From Effrenium voratum (lineage: Eukaryota > Sar > Dinophyceae > Suessiales > Symbiodiniaceae): a stretch of DNA of 64,000 nucleotides. The notes below the pieces were generated by a model. That model was not told where the DNA came from. It made no database searches and worked only from the letters and a program-made list of their open reading frames with translations. A program made the translations under genes and the position numbers. Position 1 is the first letter of the stretch, and the number at the start of each line of letters is the position of its first letter. The DNA lies in assembly GCA_963377175.1 (NCBI GenBank), contig CAUJNA010000491.1, positions 1,118,072 to 1,182,071 of the forward strand, read 5' to 3'. Shown here piece after piece: positions 52,578 through 64,000 of this stretch.

Positions 52578-53040
52578 TCACCTTTGGCGAGGTCTTTGAG
52601 CGGCCTCAATCAGCACCCGGCCAGCTGACAGCACAAATCTTCGAAGACGCCTCCACTCGAAGTAGATGACTTGGATGGCGCGCCGGCTGAGCCAGGCCTT
52701 CAGCCCGGCCAACGCCCCCAAAACCCAGAGATCTTCATCTGCCTGTGCGCTTCGCAGCACGCGCAGCTCCGCGCCCTCGGTGTCGATCTTCAGAAGGCAC
52801 ACCTCAGCCACAAACGCCGAACTGAGGCCGATGCTTGACGCCGGAAAATGTTTTCTTGGGGGAAACAGATATGACCCTGACCTTGGAAGCCCCGTAGCTC
52901 TGCAAGACCTGAAACGCGCCGGACTGCGTGGGCTCTGCGCTTGAAATGCTCGTGCCTGGTCCAACGATACCACGTGGACGGAGTGCCCCTGCGCCGTAGG
53001 ATGCCATCTGCGCCGTGCACCGTGCGCTGTGCATAGCCTC
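52578..53040 (-). CDS. FkbM-family methyltransferase (partial)
   Basis: A minus-strand exon at about 52800-52653 encodes VCLLKIDTEGAELRVLRSA, then about 20 residues later RAIQVIYFEW. The LLKIDTEGAE...VLRG block followed by IQ..IFEW is the hallmark of FkbM methyltransferases, which methylate small molecules or sugars with S-adenosylmethionine. Upstream, another frame reads EPTQSGAFQVLQSYGASKVR near 52960-52900 and could be the E-P-x-P region of the cofactor site, with an intron between. The start was not identified. The exon reaches a stop at 52578 after a basic stretch that may be intronic. It lies about 350 bases downstream of the stop of the DUF21/CBS gene, in the same direction. Confidence 0.62.
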
Positions 53041-53135
53041 ATCGCAGCTGTGCGAGCTGCGGTTGCAGCCATCCAGGTCTTCCCGGCTCAGGACATAGCT
53101 GCCCTGCCGTGTTCCCTTAACAATCCTTCAGCCCC

Positions 53136-53210
53136 TGACCGCCTGACCGCCTGACCGCCTGACCGCCTGACCGCCTGACCGCCTGACCGCCTGACCGCCT
53201 GACCGCCCCA
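53136..53210. repeat. tandem repeat, 8-bp unit TGACCGCC
   Basis: About nine near-exact copies occur, then degenerate versions (CCACCGCC, TCACCGCC). The repeat fills part of the short gap between the DUF21/CBS gene and the FkbM gene. Confidence 0.9.
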
Positions 53211-53403
53211 CCGCCTCACCGCCTCGCCGACTGACCTCTAGAAAGAGTTCGTAGTTGCATAATGCGATTTTCCGCTTTCAAATGATTCGCGAGCGCTTGT
53301 GGCAGAGAAGCGTTGGCTCTGCCACGCTGAAGCTCGGCCTGTTTTGGCAGAGGCACCGGTCAGGCCGAAGCTTCACCATGCCTTCTGCTCCCTAAGTTGT
53401 AGC

Positions 53404-56400
53404 TTACTTCTCGGCTTCTGTGGCATCCCCGCCTTTCTCCTCTTCCTTTGCTGCTGGCTGCTCGGCCTTCTTCGCATCAGGCGCGCCCTTAGCTTCTTCT
53501 TTGGCCGCTGGCTGCTCGGCCTTCTTTGCATCAGGCGCGCCCTTAGCTTCTTCTTGGGCCGCTGGCTGCTCGGCCTTCTTTGCATCAGGCGCGCCCTTAG
53601 CTTCTTTTTTGGCCGATGGCTGCTCGGCCTTCTTTGCATCAGCTTTTGCTGCTGGCTGCTCGGCCTTCTTCGCATCAGGCGCGACCTTGGCTTTTTCTGA
53701 CTTGGCCACTGGCTGCTCGGCCTTCTTTGCATCAGGCGCGCCCTTAGCTTCTTCTTTGGCCGCTGGCTGCTCGGCCTTCTTTGCATCAGCTTTTGCCGCT
53801 GGCTGCTCGGCCTTCTTTGCATCAGCTGTGCCCTTAGCGTCTTCTTTGGACGCTGGCTGCTCGGCCTTCTTTGCATCAGCTGTGACCTTAGCTTCTTCTT
53901 GGGCCGCTGGCTGCTCGGCCTTCTTTGCATCAGGCGCGCCCTTAGCTTCTTCTTTGGCCGCTGGCTGCTCGGCCTTCTTTGCATCAGCTTTTGCCGCTGG
54001 CTGCTCGGCCTTCTTTGCATCAGCTGTGCCCTTAGCGTCTTCTTTGGACGCTGGCTGCTCGGCCTTCTTTGCATCAGCTGTGACCTTAGCTTCTTCTTGG
54101 GCCGCTGGCTGCTCGGCCTTCTTTGCATCAGGCGCGCCCTTAGCTTCTTCTTTGGCCGCTGGCTGCTCGGCCTTCTTTGCATCAGCTGTGACAGCTTCTT
54201 CTTTGGCCGCTGGCTGCTCGGCCTTCTTTGCATCAGCTGTGACCTTAGCTCTTCTTTGGCCGCTGGCTGCTCGGCCTTCTTTGCATCAGCTGTGACCTTA
54301 GCTTCTTCTTTGGCCGCTGGCTGCTCGGCCTTCTTTGCATCAGCTTTGGCCGCTGGCTGCTCGGCCTTCTTTGCATCAGCTGTGACTCGGCCTTCTTTGC
54401 ATCAGCTGTGACCTTAGCTTCTTCTTTGGCCGCTGGCTGCTCGGCCTTCTTTGCATCAGCTGTGACCTTAGCTTTTTCTGACTTGGCCACTGGCTGCTCG
54501 GCCTTCTTTGCATCAGCTGTGACCTTAGCTTCTTCTTTGGCCGCTGGCTGCTCGGCCTTCTTTGCATCAGCTGTGACCTTAGCTTCTTCTTTGGCCGCTG
54601 GCTGCTCGGCCTTCTTTGCATCAGCTGTGACCTTAGCTTCTTCTTTGGCCGCTGGCTGCTCGGCCTTCTTTGCATCAGCTGTGACCTTAGCTTCTTCTTT
54701 GGCCGCTGGCTGCTCGGCCTTCTTTGCATCAGCTGTGACCTTAGCTTCTTCTTTGGCCGCTGGCTGCTCGGCCTTCTTTGCATCAGCTGTGACCTTAGCT
54801 TCTTCTTTGGCCGCTGGCTGCTCGGCCTTCTTTGCATCAGCTGTGACCTTAGCTTCTTCTTTGGCCGCTGGCTGCTCGGCCTTCTTTGCATCAGCTGTGA
54901 CCTTAGCTTCTTCTTTGGCCGCTGGCTGCTCGGCCTTCTTTGCATCAGCTTTTGCCGCTGGGTTGTTGGGGAAAACTTGCTTCAGCTTGGCAGACCCGGC
55001 TGAGGTCTCGGGCGGCTGTGGCGGCTCAAAAGCGTCAGGCACTGAGTGGGTCACCACAGCACCCTCGGCCGTGGCCTTTACATCCCCGTCCACCACAATG
55101 TTCACATCCAGAACTGGCTGCTCCAATCCAGTCTCACTCTCGTTCTGGCCGTCCAGCAGGTCCAACTCTACATAGATCACTTGGCTCTTTTCTTTCTCCT
55201 GGGCGGCAAATATGTTCAACATGTTTGGAAGCTTCGCCCACCCCGGCCTCGTCGTCTTGCGCCTCCTCTTGCTCCACTTTGCCCTTGCCACTCAGGAAGG
55301 CTTCTACTTGCATCACCCTGCGTTCGTCCACCTTGGACACCTCGAATCGGATTTTGTCAGATGCAGTCTCCACCGTGGCGGCTTCACCCACAAGAGGGAT
55401 GCGGTCGATGGTCATACACATGAAGCCCCCGATGGAGTTGTAGTCCCCCTCGGGCATCTTGATGCCCAGCACCTCCTCCACCTCGTCCTTCTCCGCCAAG
55501 CCGGTCATGGAGTAGTGGCCAGGTGCTTTCCTAACACGCAGCGCGAAAGTGCGCCACTGACTTGAGGCACATGGGAAAACAAGTTGACAAGGGCCGCAAA
55601 AGTAGCGAGATGCTTTGGCCAGGGTTTGTGCTTGCCGAATGTTGTCACGGTTATATATTTTTGGGGGAGGAGGGGAGGCAAAAGGCTTCGGAGCTGCCGA
55701 GTTGCTCCTGGATCTTGGCCCGGTTCTGCTGCCTCTCCACTTGGTCCTTCTCCTCGTCGGGGTCGTAAATCTCGCCTACAATCCTGGGCTCGGGGCTTAG
55801 GGTGCGCGGCACGGGAAGGAATTGAATGGAACGCATAGACAAGGCGCTCTTCAAGCACATCTTCCAAAGTGATCAGCCCAGTTGTCCCTCCATATTCGTC
55901 CTCGGCATGGCGTTTTTAGGCTTCTGGCCTGGCAGTCTGTGTGAGCATGCCCAGCCGAGCCGCCACGCACACAGCCAGCGTCCGCTCTTTCAACAAACGC
56001 AGGGCGGAGATCAAGGACATGGTCTCCTTGGTGAGCACCAATAGCGCGTTCGATTCGAAGCTTTCCAGCCGACCACTTTGATGGAACATGATGGAACCCA
56101 AGGCAAGCCACTGGAACAAAGATGGGGATGTCATAGATCTCATGAACTTTGCGAGCGTTGCTGCTGACAACCTCTTCCAAGCAGTTTGCATTCTTCAGCA
56201 GGGTCTTCATGCTGACCACACCTCACAGGATACACCAGGTCGCTTCCATGAAGATTGGCCCATCTCGAACTGTGCAGCACTGAGAGCTCCACCTATGATG
56301 TTGTCAAATCGCATCTCATAGACGGGTATGCGGCTAAACCTCGAAGCAACAGGCAACAGGCCGTGGACCGCTGTCTTTTTCGCTATCTGCAGAATGGGGG

Positions 56401-57987
56401 CTGGGTGGACTTGATCAAGTGATGAAGCTTCGAAATGGGCTCCTCAGACTCGATGCAAATCATGTCCACCAAAGGCGTCATGATCTCCTCTCAGCTTCAT
56501 GGCAATGCTCGGGCTCTCATGACTCTAATCTGGAGGTATTGGCTTGGGCAACTCAAGCGGAGCTGTTGGGTCCGAGAATGCTTCAGTTGCTAGGAGAAAA
56601 AGAATGGAAGCAATTGGAAACGTGCGAAGATCCATGGGGCGGTGAAATCGGCCTTGATCCGCTTGCTGTCCAGGTTCCGCACGCTGCGGATCATCTCGCC
56701 CTCCTCTGCGTCCACGACGCCGCTCTGCATGGCTGATCGAAAGACCAGGTCCAACTCCTGGTGTTCGGACAGTGGGCTCGGACGGAAGGCGCACTCGCCG
56801 GCTCGCCCGTGCCTCTTCAGACACGAAGGGGGTCTTCTTAGTGTCGACTGGCAGGCCAACCATTTTCAGCAGCACCGACACTGCCTGACCGACCGAAGCT
56901 TTCAAGAAGGCTATGCTACACTGATTGCACATGCTGCCTGACTGCCCAGCCTCGTTCAACATCTTGCTCGCTGGGTAGACAACCGCGGAAATCCTGCGGA
57001 TTGCCATGCCCCCCAAAATGGCTAGAGCTTGGCTCGGCCTGTAGAAGGCTGGCAGGGTGGCTTGCGCAAAGGTGTACGGGTTGGAAACTGCCATGCTTTT
57101 TGGCAAGATCTCGCCCAGCCTCCGGCCGCGACATGGGTGACATGGGTGACATGGGTAACATGGGTGACATGGGTGACATGGGCGGCATGGTTTCAAGGTC
57201 TCGGCGTGAGCTGCACCAGTGTCACTGACACAGTGGCCTTAAGCTTTCAGGGCAAGACAGGATACGACCAGCGAGGTGCGCTGCCGAGCTCCGGGGTCCG
57301 GGCGATGCCCAAGCCTCGCGGCCCGAAGAGCTGCCCGCAAATCTCCGTGATGAAGGCGGTACTCACCACACCTGCGGCACGGCACGGCTCGGCACGCGAA
57401 CGTGGCATGGCAAATGCGCCTGCAACGGTTGCGCCGATGAGAATCGTCTGCATGAAGCGCTGGATGTCTTCTCTGAGCGCAGTCCATTTGCCCAGCTCGA
57501 CCTGTCGACTTGCAAGCGCTGCGGACGGCGCTTCCCAACAGGGCGCCTGCCTTGGCAGTCACACGCTTGCCGCCCCCCTCGCGCATCTCCCTCACTTTCT
57601 GCTCTGCCTGGCGCTTGCCACATTGGCACTGTGCAGGCCATGCAATGCCATTGAACGGCTGCCATTGAACGGCTTGCGCCAACCCTCCCTGGCTCGCTGA
57701 TCATCTCTAGGATGGACTTAGCTGCCTTGCGCTTTCACGGCTCACGCGCCTTCTCCATCTCACGCTGCGCGTACTCCCGCACCTTCCAGGGCCATAGCGT
57801 GGTGATGGCGGTCTCCGTGCCAGCGCAAACGGCGAAGGCCACGAACGCCACGGCCGAGAAGCCGAGGTCCGCAGCCAGCGAGCCGCAGACCCCGCGGTAG
57901 CCATGGACGCGCTCTGTAAAGGTCTCGAAGCCACTGGACGATCTCAGCATGAACATCTTGTACGCGGCCACGCACACGGCAAATCCT
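53404..57987 (-). CDS. plastid-type DUF21/CBS (CorC/CNNM-like) membrane protein
   Basis: Exons on the minus strand run in family order. DUF21 begins near 57987-57751 (AGTETAITTLWPWKVREYAQ) and continues at 57501-57290 (LREDIQRFMQTILIG and STAFITEICGQLFG), then 57121-57044 (GEILPKSMAVSNPYTF) and near 56880 (VSVLLKMVGLPVDTKK). The linker and CBS pair follow: SGVVDAEEGEMIRSVRNLD near 56720, MTPLVDMICIESEEPISKLH near 56480, FSRIPVYEMRFDNIIGG near 56340, MKTLLKNAN near 56210, SALRLLKERTLAVC near 55990 and EDEYGGTTGLITLEDVLEE at 55902-55848. The CorC_HlyC-associated domain lies near 55450-55280 (EGDYNSIGGFMCMTIDRIPL). The DUF21 part is closest in motif to the chloroplast DUF21 proteins of plants. 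By family it is a magnesium or divalent-cation-linked membrane protein. The 500-residue Ala/Lys/Glu repeat tail is unusual, and its frame is broken by repeat-length changes near 54385 and 54250. Exons upstream of 57990 were not found. Confidence 0.85.
53440..54955 (-). repeat. 54-bp coding tandem repeat (18 residues per unit)
   Basis: About 28 units encode AEQPAAKEEAKVTADAKK and variants. Two blocks differ: the high-coordinate half has nearly identical VTADAKK units, and the low-coordinate half alternates with GAPDAKK and shorter ADAKKAEQP units. A unit near 54385 lacks 28 bases and one near 54250 lacks one base, so the reading frame is not preserved through the array as assembled. Confidence 0.88.
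55784..55847 (-). other. 64-bp GC-AG intron in the DUF21/CBS gene
   Basis: Joining CTTGAAGA (ending 55848) to GATTGTAGGCGAG (from 55783) restores the conserved run LEDVLEEIVGEIYD across the splice. The removed segment starts GC and ends AG, and the next exon begins with G. GC donors with AG|G acceptors are typical of dinoflagellate genes. Confidence 0.85.
57131..57190. repeat. tandem repeat, 9-bp unit TGACATGGG
   Basis: About six copies occur, with variants GTAACATGG and GGCGGCATGG. The repeat lies in an intron of the DUF21/CBS gene. Confidence 0.85.
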
Positions 57988-58345
57988 CAAAACAAACAAA
58001 TGGATTGCATTGTCATCGTGTGGACATTTGCCGCGCTCCTATCAGCACCACTTTCAGGCTTTGCGTGCGGCTCCGTCTGAATTTCTTTGTCAATCCTGCC
58101 CCGGCATAGCACCGGGCACATCCGGGCACAATAAGTTCAGAAACCCGGAGCCTGCTTGCCGGCTTCCGCAAACCAAGGGCCTGGCCGTTGCTTCAGCAGA
58201 AGCTCAAGATCCCAAATCCCAACTCTTTTGGCATTGGCGTTGCATGGCCCGCCTGCGGCGCAAAGCTCTCCTGCGGGCAGCAGAGGCTGACAAACCACAT
58301 TGACCGGGTCCGTGCCTTCTCGACGCTAGCGATGCCAAGGACGTG

Positions 58346-58395
58346 AGGCATGCCAGGGACGCCATGGACGCCACGGACGCCAGGGACGACGCTGG
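58346..58395. repeat. imperfect 9-bp tandem repeat, GCCACGGAC type
   Basis: About five copies of units such as GCCATGGAC, GCCACGGAC and GCCAGGGAC. Confidence 0.75.
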
Positions 58396-59137
58396 CGGTG
58401 TGAAGGATGAAGTGGCCGCACGGTTCCGGGCGAATGCCACGCTGGCCCGGTCGCACGGGATCTGGGAGCGCTCTGGCAGGGCAGGGCCCGACAGAGCGGT
58501 CGCCATGGCTCTGAACGCTGGTGGACTCTATGCAGCTGTCGCTGTGAAACAAGATAGTCTGACTTGCTCTGGCATTGCCCTGGCATTGCCCCTGCGCATG
58601 GCCCGCACTGAGCCAACTCGTCTGCGGAGGCGAGTTCTGGTGCTGAGAAGCTCCTTGTCAAGTCGCTTAGACCTCTAACCTGGATGGCGCACCCCCGAGT
58701 TGTTGTAGGCTTCAACCACCAACGCCTCCCCCGGCTCTCCAACAGCCTTGGTCATTTGCACGGCTCGGCTCGCCTTTGGACCCACGAATGTGCAGCCCTC
58801 TCTCAGACACATTGGTAGTTTGGAACCACAGGCATCCTTTAAATCATGCATCAAAACATCATCAAACTTACCATGCACACTGTGCAAGCATGCAAGCGTG
58901 CTAACAGGACGGATGCATCAAACTGTGCCGTCGCAGCTCATCAAACTGTGCCTTCAGGCGTATCTCTCGGCTGAGAAAGAAGGCTCTTGGGGCGATGAGG
59001 CTCAGGCCCACTGCGCGACCGCTGTAAGGGAGATTTCTCTGCCTGTCAGCTAATAGGCCATTCCACCATGAGGTGCCCCGTCCGGAAACTTTGACCCTGC
59101 CTTTGGCAGATTTCAAATTCTCCTCCAGTGGGCCATG

Positions 59138-59160
59138 CGCGCACACACACACACACACAT
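59138..59160. repeat. (CA)n microsatellite
   Basis: A short uninterrupted CA run within unassigned sequence. Confidence 0.85.
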
Positions 59161-59654
59161 CTGGCGGCACTTGAAACCCGGATGCCCATCTTGCCGACCA
59201 AAGTCGTGTCACAAAGTGCCCAATCATCGGATCAAACACTGGGCACCCTGGCCATATCCAAACATGTCAGGTTGCAAACATTGACGGCAAATCTAAGTTT
59301 GGCTGCACTTCAAGGCGCTGTAAGCTTACATCTCCTTGTTTCTTTGCTTAATCTCTGTTGCTCGCAACGTTTCCATTATCACCTGCTATTCTTGTATATG
59401 TCACCTAGCAAATCAATAAACCTTCATATAATTCATATATCTTCATATTCTTCGCAAGTCTTCGCTCGGGGCGCGGGCGTTGAAGCGCAGGGTGGCCCGC
59501 AGCAGGGCCGCGGAGCTGGGCAGCGGCTCGAAGGCCAGCGCCTGCGAGAGCTTCTCGCGGCTCGGTGCGAAGCACTCGCATGGATGCGCTGCGCACAACG
59601 GTTTCCCCTTACAGAGAACCTCTCCCCCCCCCAAAAAAAAAACAAGGAAACAAC

Positions 59655-59765
59655 AGGAAAAGGAGAAGAAGAGAGGAGAAAGAGAGGAGAAAGAGAGGAG
59701 AAAGAGAGGAGAAAGAGAGGAGAAAGAGAGGAGAAGAGGAGAAAGAGAGGAGAAGAGGAGAAAAG
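59655..59765. repeat. purine repeat, GAGAAAGAGAGG unit
   Basis: A polypurine array follows a C-run and A-run near 59627-59643. Frames in it give Arg/Glu/Lys-only or Leu/Ser/Phe-only sequence and are not genes. Confidence 0.9.
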
Positions 59766-62700
59766 AGTCGCGCAAAGAGCCATGCTCGATCCGCAAAGTG
59801 GCCGCTCCTGGTAGCCGCTGCGCGCGAGGACCATGGTGCAGCTCCCAAGGTTGGCGCCAACCTTTGCTGACGCCATCCATGGACCCCAACTCCCTTCCAA
59901 CCGCCAGGGGACATCCAACACCAGGCACTGGGGCGCACCCGTCGCCTGAGCCGTCAAGCTGGCATGCAAGCAGCAAAGCAGCAAAGCCTTAAGTGCGGGC
60001 CGGCCTCGACGATGCCGAAGAGCTCGTAACACTCCGGCCACTTGCCTTGCACCGCAACCCGTCGAATGCTTGGCGCTGCGCCTAGCGCCTTGGCGCTTGA
60101 TAGTGGCGCTGACCAGGTCCGAGTCCGTCCTGCGCAACAAATAGTGAAAAGTGATTGCATGTACTGAGCGTCACGTAGCAAGGCTTATCAATTTATCCAC
60201 TCAGGAAGCAGTCCTGACGCAAAGCGGGATAGGGGGCACAGGGTCCAGCTTGTCCATCCTCGGCCGCATGTTCCAGGCTTCCATGGGCGTGCCACCACTT
60301 GCTTGAAATCAACGAGAGGACAGGGCAACTCCTCCAAAACCATCCCGATTCTCCATCTTCAAGTAGTACTGGTCAAAAACTTCGTGGATCCCATGACGTT
60401 GCTTTAAGTAGCGAGTGCTCTGGTGGCTTGGGTGCGGCCAGGCGGCCAGGCCATGATGGACTTCTGTGGGCACGCGTTCAGGCCCAAGAGCGCCATGGAC
60501 TGGGCCCTCTGCACCTGGCCATTCGGTGCTCCCAGCCCGGGCCGCGGTGCCCGCGGTGCACCCTCCTCTTGGAGGCCAGTGCGGCGCAGGCAGGCACGAT
60601 AGGGCGCTTTGCATGCCTTCAGCTGCTGCCTCAGATCAACCATATGTCAACCATAACCTATGCAGCCGGAGCTCAGCGCCGTTTGCACTTGAGAAAACCC
60701 AATGCTTCGCTCTGGCTTCTTGCCTCCAAGCGGCATGATTTCGTGCAGCTCCGGCACGTCTCGCACCTCTGCGCGCAGCTCCAAGAGGCCTCAGAAGTGA
60801 CACCAGCTAAAAAAAGCTAGCAGCAGCTAGTAGCAGCCAGTAGCTGGTATGGCAACTTGGCGGCTGCGGCTCAGGCCGCCTTGCGGCTCACGAGGCTCCG
60901 CTGGCTCCGCTGGCTCGCGGTCTGCCCCGAGAAGCGCCTGACACGAGGCGCAGGGCTGGGCCCGCGCTGCGCCCGCGCCACCAGCAGTCCAAAGACCGGC
61001 CAACCGCCGCAAAGCGCGGCTTCCAGCAGCGCCTGCGCATGACTGACATCTGGAGCTGCGCGAGTCATTTTCTCGGCCTGGTCTGCTTGCATCAGTTGTG
61101 CCGCAACGGCTTCGCGCTCCGAGTCAGCCTCACCTCGCGCAGAGCAGAGCCACCTCGATTCAGCCGCACCTCTGGATTCGGGTCCGCTGCCAGGCACTGC
61201 CTGACAAAAGTCCACATGACTCGGCTGACTCGGCATGACTCAAGGCTTTGGCGTTCTCATGCGCATCATGCGCCAGTCGCAGGAATTGATGTCCAGGAAA
61301 GCCTGGGTCACTGCCGCGGGGCTTGCACCCTGTGCCAGCCTGAGGTGTTGCACATTCAGCGGTTGCTGCCAGTGGGACCTCTCGAGACATCAATCCGATC
61401 CCAGGTGAGCCATTTGGACCTTGCCTGAGTGAAAATACGTGTGGCCCAATCGTCAGGGAGGGCAGCCCAAATCCTAGATGGCGACATCTGCTCACCCCTG
61501 TACGGGTCAGGTCAGCTGAGCACGCCTGGCAAAACCCGGCCAGGTCAGGTCACCCTCTGCGAGGAGCTCGGCCACAATGGCGTATCTGGATGTGAAGCAT
61601 GCGCTCACAAATGTGCACTCAACGTTTCCAGCCTCAGCATTTCCCATGGCCTTGCCGGATAGCGCACCAGCAGCCTGCCCTCTGGCCCCACCACCTGTTG
61701 ATCCTGGCGTCTCGACGGCCCGATGCCATGCGATGCTCCATGACACCATCCTCTTCATCTCCGCAGGCCGGGCCGCACCTGTTGTGAGACTTCGCAGCTC
61801 GAGCAGAGCAGAGCCGCGCTGGGGCTACGGCCACTGCAGGTCATGCCCGCGCCCAGTGGCTGCCTGCCCGAGCGCCCACAGCAGCTTGAAGAAGCCCATT
61901 GAATCCTATTGGCCATGAGGACGTGAGTCAAAGCAAGTGCTGTGCATAGCTCCGCAGCCCTGACGTCGCCCTTCTGCAGTTCTGGCTCGTATGTAGCCGT
62001 TGTTTTCTGAATCAGTGGCTGAGGCTGGAAGTCATGATGCGCAAGGCTTCGAAGGCTTGCTTGTGATGGAAGCTTTCCTCATGGGGAGCTCGAGCCAAGC
62101 TGTTTTCTGTGAAGCCCGAACTTTGGCCCCAGTTTGTCCCACGGTCGCGCAAGCAGGCAGCAAGGCACGCAGGATTTCACCTGAATTAGCCGGGCTTTCC
62201 AAGACTCAATTCCGAATTCTGCCAGGGAATCCCGGCGCTCAAATTGTCAGAAGGGCAGGCGCCAGGCAAAGGGCAAGGTGCTCTTCGAGAGGAGAGACTC
62301 TGGCAAATCCCGGGGCCCTTTGAAGACTGGCGCCCAATGCATCGCCTCCTCGTTGGCCTCGTTGGCCTTGGCGTGTCTCTCCGTCTCGGCCTTCGGGGAG
62401 CTGAGGCTGTCGGCCAGGCGCCAGGCCCACGGCAGATTCGTCGGCCCCGCGGGGCGCACGAAGTCGGGGCGCAGGGCCCGCCGCTTCCGCTCCGGACTGG
62501 CCATGGCGCTCGAGCCTCCAGATCCGGCCCACGACACGCATGACACATGAGCATGGCGTCCATGGTGGACCATCGTGGTCAAAAGCCACCCGTGGCCGTG
62601 GCATGCCCAAGGCCGGCGCATGAGCGGCTTTTTCCACACGAGTTGAAAACGAACAAGCCTTCTGTCGCGCTCATCTTAAGAGCTCACCGAGCCAGCTCCA

Positions 62701-64000
62701 ACCGCTGCCACAACTCCTGCCAACTCCAGATTCATGAGAGCCATCAGCATCTGCCAAAAAGCAAGAGTCGGAAACAGCAAAGCACAATGGAAGCACGCAG
62801 CCCACGATCTCAATGTCCTCTTTGTCAATGAACTCCCCGATGTCGTAGTGGCTGGCACCCTTGACCTGTGGTTCAAGGCATTGCAAACCTGCATTTTTGG
62901 GCTTAGTGGGAGGGCAGTCAATGATTTTTTTGAGAAAACAATATTGCGGTCTTTAGAAACTGGCCCTTCTATCCAAAACTCAAGAAACAAAGAGAGCAAT
63001 CCGCCACGCCATGGCGTTAGCCCACTCCCTCAGTTCCAATCATGAGCCTTCCCTCCAAGTGCGGGGCGATGTGCAAATGCGCATTGCCCCCCGCTTCCTG
63101 GCAGAACACTCTCCGAGTTGTTTGGATGGCGGCCGTGGCCCACCTTCAGAGATTCCTTGATCCCTCTCAGATACTCCCGGTGGCCTCGTTTTCGCGTTTC
63201 TGGCATCTGTCTCAGTGTGAGGCTCGCCAAGTTTCCTCGGGACCCTGCCAAGCTCATCCTGGTCTCCCACGAAAAAACGGATGTCCTTCATATTGCGAAG
63301 CGCCTGTGCGAGACGGGGTTGCCAAATATTAAATATGCCATGTGTGCCTGCACTTCACAGAATTGGGGGAGGAAGCCGGTCACTAAGTTCAGCGAGCCCT
63401 GTCAGCAACCAAGCCATACCAAGCCTTCAAGCAACCCCGCGACCTGATGCCGAATCTGGGGCTGCGCGCTGTGCGGTCGGGCGCTTTGCAGGCCAAGGAC
63501 AGCAGAGCGGCAGAGCCTACGCAAATCCAAAAGCAGCTGCTCAGAGGACATGTCAGGCTCCAGCCGTGGCTCATGCCAAGCATGTGGAACACGTTGCCTC
63601 CGTGCGCGCACGGTGAGTGTCAATCAGGATTCTGCTAAGGTTGCCGCTCAGGACAGGGAAGGGCACAATCTCCCCATCGCGGTCATCCAGCAAAGCCTGC
63701 GGCGTTGGCATTGCGCCGTCTTTGCCCATCCAGCGCCATGTACGGACCTGGAGAAGCTGTTCCAGCATGGTCTGACCGGCCCTGGCCGGCAGAAAGCGAG
63801 GAAAGGCACCGCAGGCGCGTGTGAGGCTGCTAAGCCACCGGCGGCTCGATAAAGTCTGTCGCGGCGCCCGAGCGCATTGGAACCAGCCTCAAATGTGCCG
63901 CGTGGCTGTGGACTGCCCATACAGTGCGCTAAGGTCCCAAGCGAAACGACTGCTTACAGCTACCCCCAAGCAACCCCCACACATTCACATAATTCGGACA

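Larger units (their letters stand above)
57988..64000. other. host DNA with unassigned coding-like stretches
   Basis: Several minus-strand stretches have balanced, protein-like composition: 58810-58690 (CLREGCTFVGPKASRAVQM), 60430-60340 (STRYLKQRHGIHEVFDQYYL), 61140-60960 (AVAAQLMQADQAEKMTRAAP), 62500-62260 (ADSLSSPKAETERHAKANE), 62870-62790 (VKGASHYDIGEFIDKEDIEI) and 63740-63590 (WMGKDGAMPTPQALLDDRDG). They could be exons of one or more genes upstream of the DUF21/CBS gene. I recognise no family and cannot define exon limits. Confidence 0.3.

Noticed and set aside
53420..55175. Long plus-strand frames rich in Ala/Cys/Phe/Ser over 53.4-55.2 kb
   Set aside because: They are the reverse complement of the 54-bp repeat in the minus-strand DUF21/CBS gene; repeats without stops are open in several frames.
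59480..60140. Frames rich in Arg/Glu/Lys on + and Leu/Ser/Phe on -
   Set aside because: Produced by the purine microsatellite at 59655-59765.
1..64000. tRNA or rRNA genes
   Set aside because: I saw no cloverleaf with matching arms and no conserved rRNA segments; the GGTTCGCGACCCC stretch near 11133 lacks the other arms.

Overview
The window reads as nuclear DNA of a dinoflagellate, most likely of the Symbiodiniaceae type. Four things point that way. Host exons are separated by small introns, one of which has a clear GC-AG boundary with an AG|G acceptor. A CCCH zinc-finger protein and a cyclic-nucleotide-type ion channel are of kinds common in dinoflagellates. Both long terminal repeats carry a stretch matching the 3' end of the dinoflagellate spliced leader. 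Finally, every recognisable gene and element lies on the minus strand, as in dinoflagellate unidirectional gene arrays.

Layout in + coordinates. 1-10.5 kb is intergenic, with several short structured repeats and no convincing gene. 10.56-33.11 kb is bounded by two related ~470-bp direct repeats with TG...CA ends, which I read as the LTRs of one giant Ty1/copia-like retrotransposon on the minus strand. Its order is 5' LTR, primer-binding-like site, a very long Gag, a -1 frameshift heptamer at the Gag stop, a small -1-frame region, protease and integrase, then a large ORF. That ORF holds a cytosine-methyltransferase-like domain, a complete-looking dUTPase, reverse transcriptase, RNase H and a 250-residue extension. 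Downstream of pol lie about 8.7 kb of extra coding sequence in five successive ORFs with no family I recognise, one with an ADP-ribosyltransferase-like motif set, and then the 3' LTR.

33-64 kb is host sequence with short exons. From high to low coordinate the recognisable minus-strand genes are: a plastid-type DUF21/CBS (CorC/CNNM-like) membrane protein with a 54-bp-repeat tail (58.0-53.4 kb), an FkbM-type methyltransferase (53.0-52.6 kb), the N-terminal half of a zDHHC palmitoyltransferase (51.4-50.8 kb), a CCCH zinc-finger protein (44.5-43.9 kb), an unidentified gene (43.1-42.1 kb), a decayed copia element (40.2-36.8 kb) and a voltage-sensor ion channel with a cyclic-nucleotide-binding-like region (36.1-33.9 kb). 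Exon limits are approximate because I could only follow conserved motifs through the introns.

The most unusual part is the giant element. It combines a frameshift-controlled Gag/Pol, two DNA/nucleotide-metabolism domains inserted between integrase and reverse transcriptase, and a long 3' module. The LTR pair looks only about three-quarters to 80% identical by eye, so the element is either old and selectively maintained, or a composite of two related elements.
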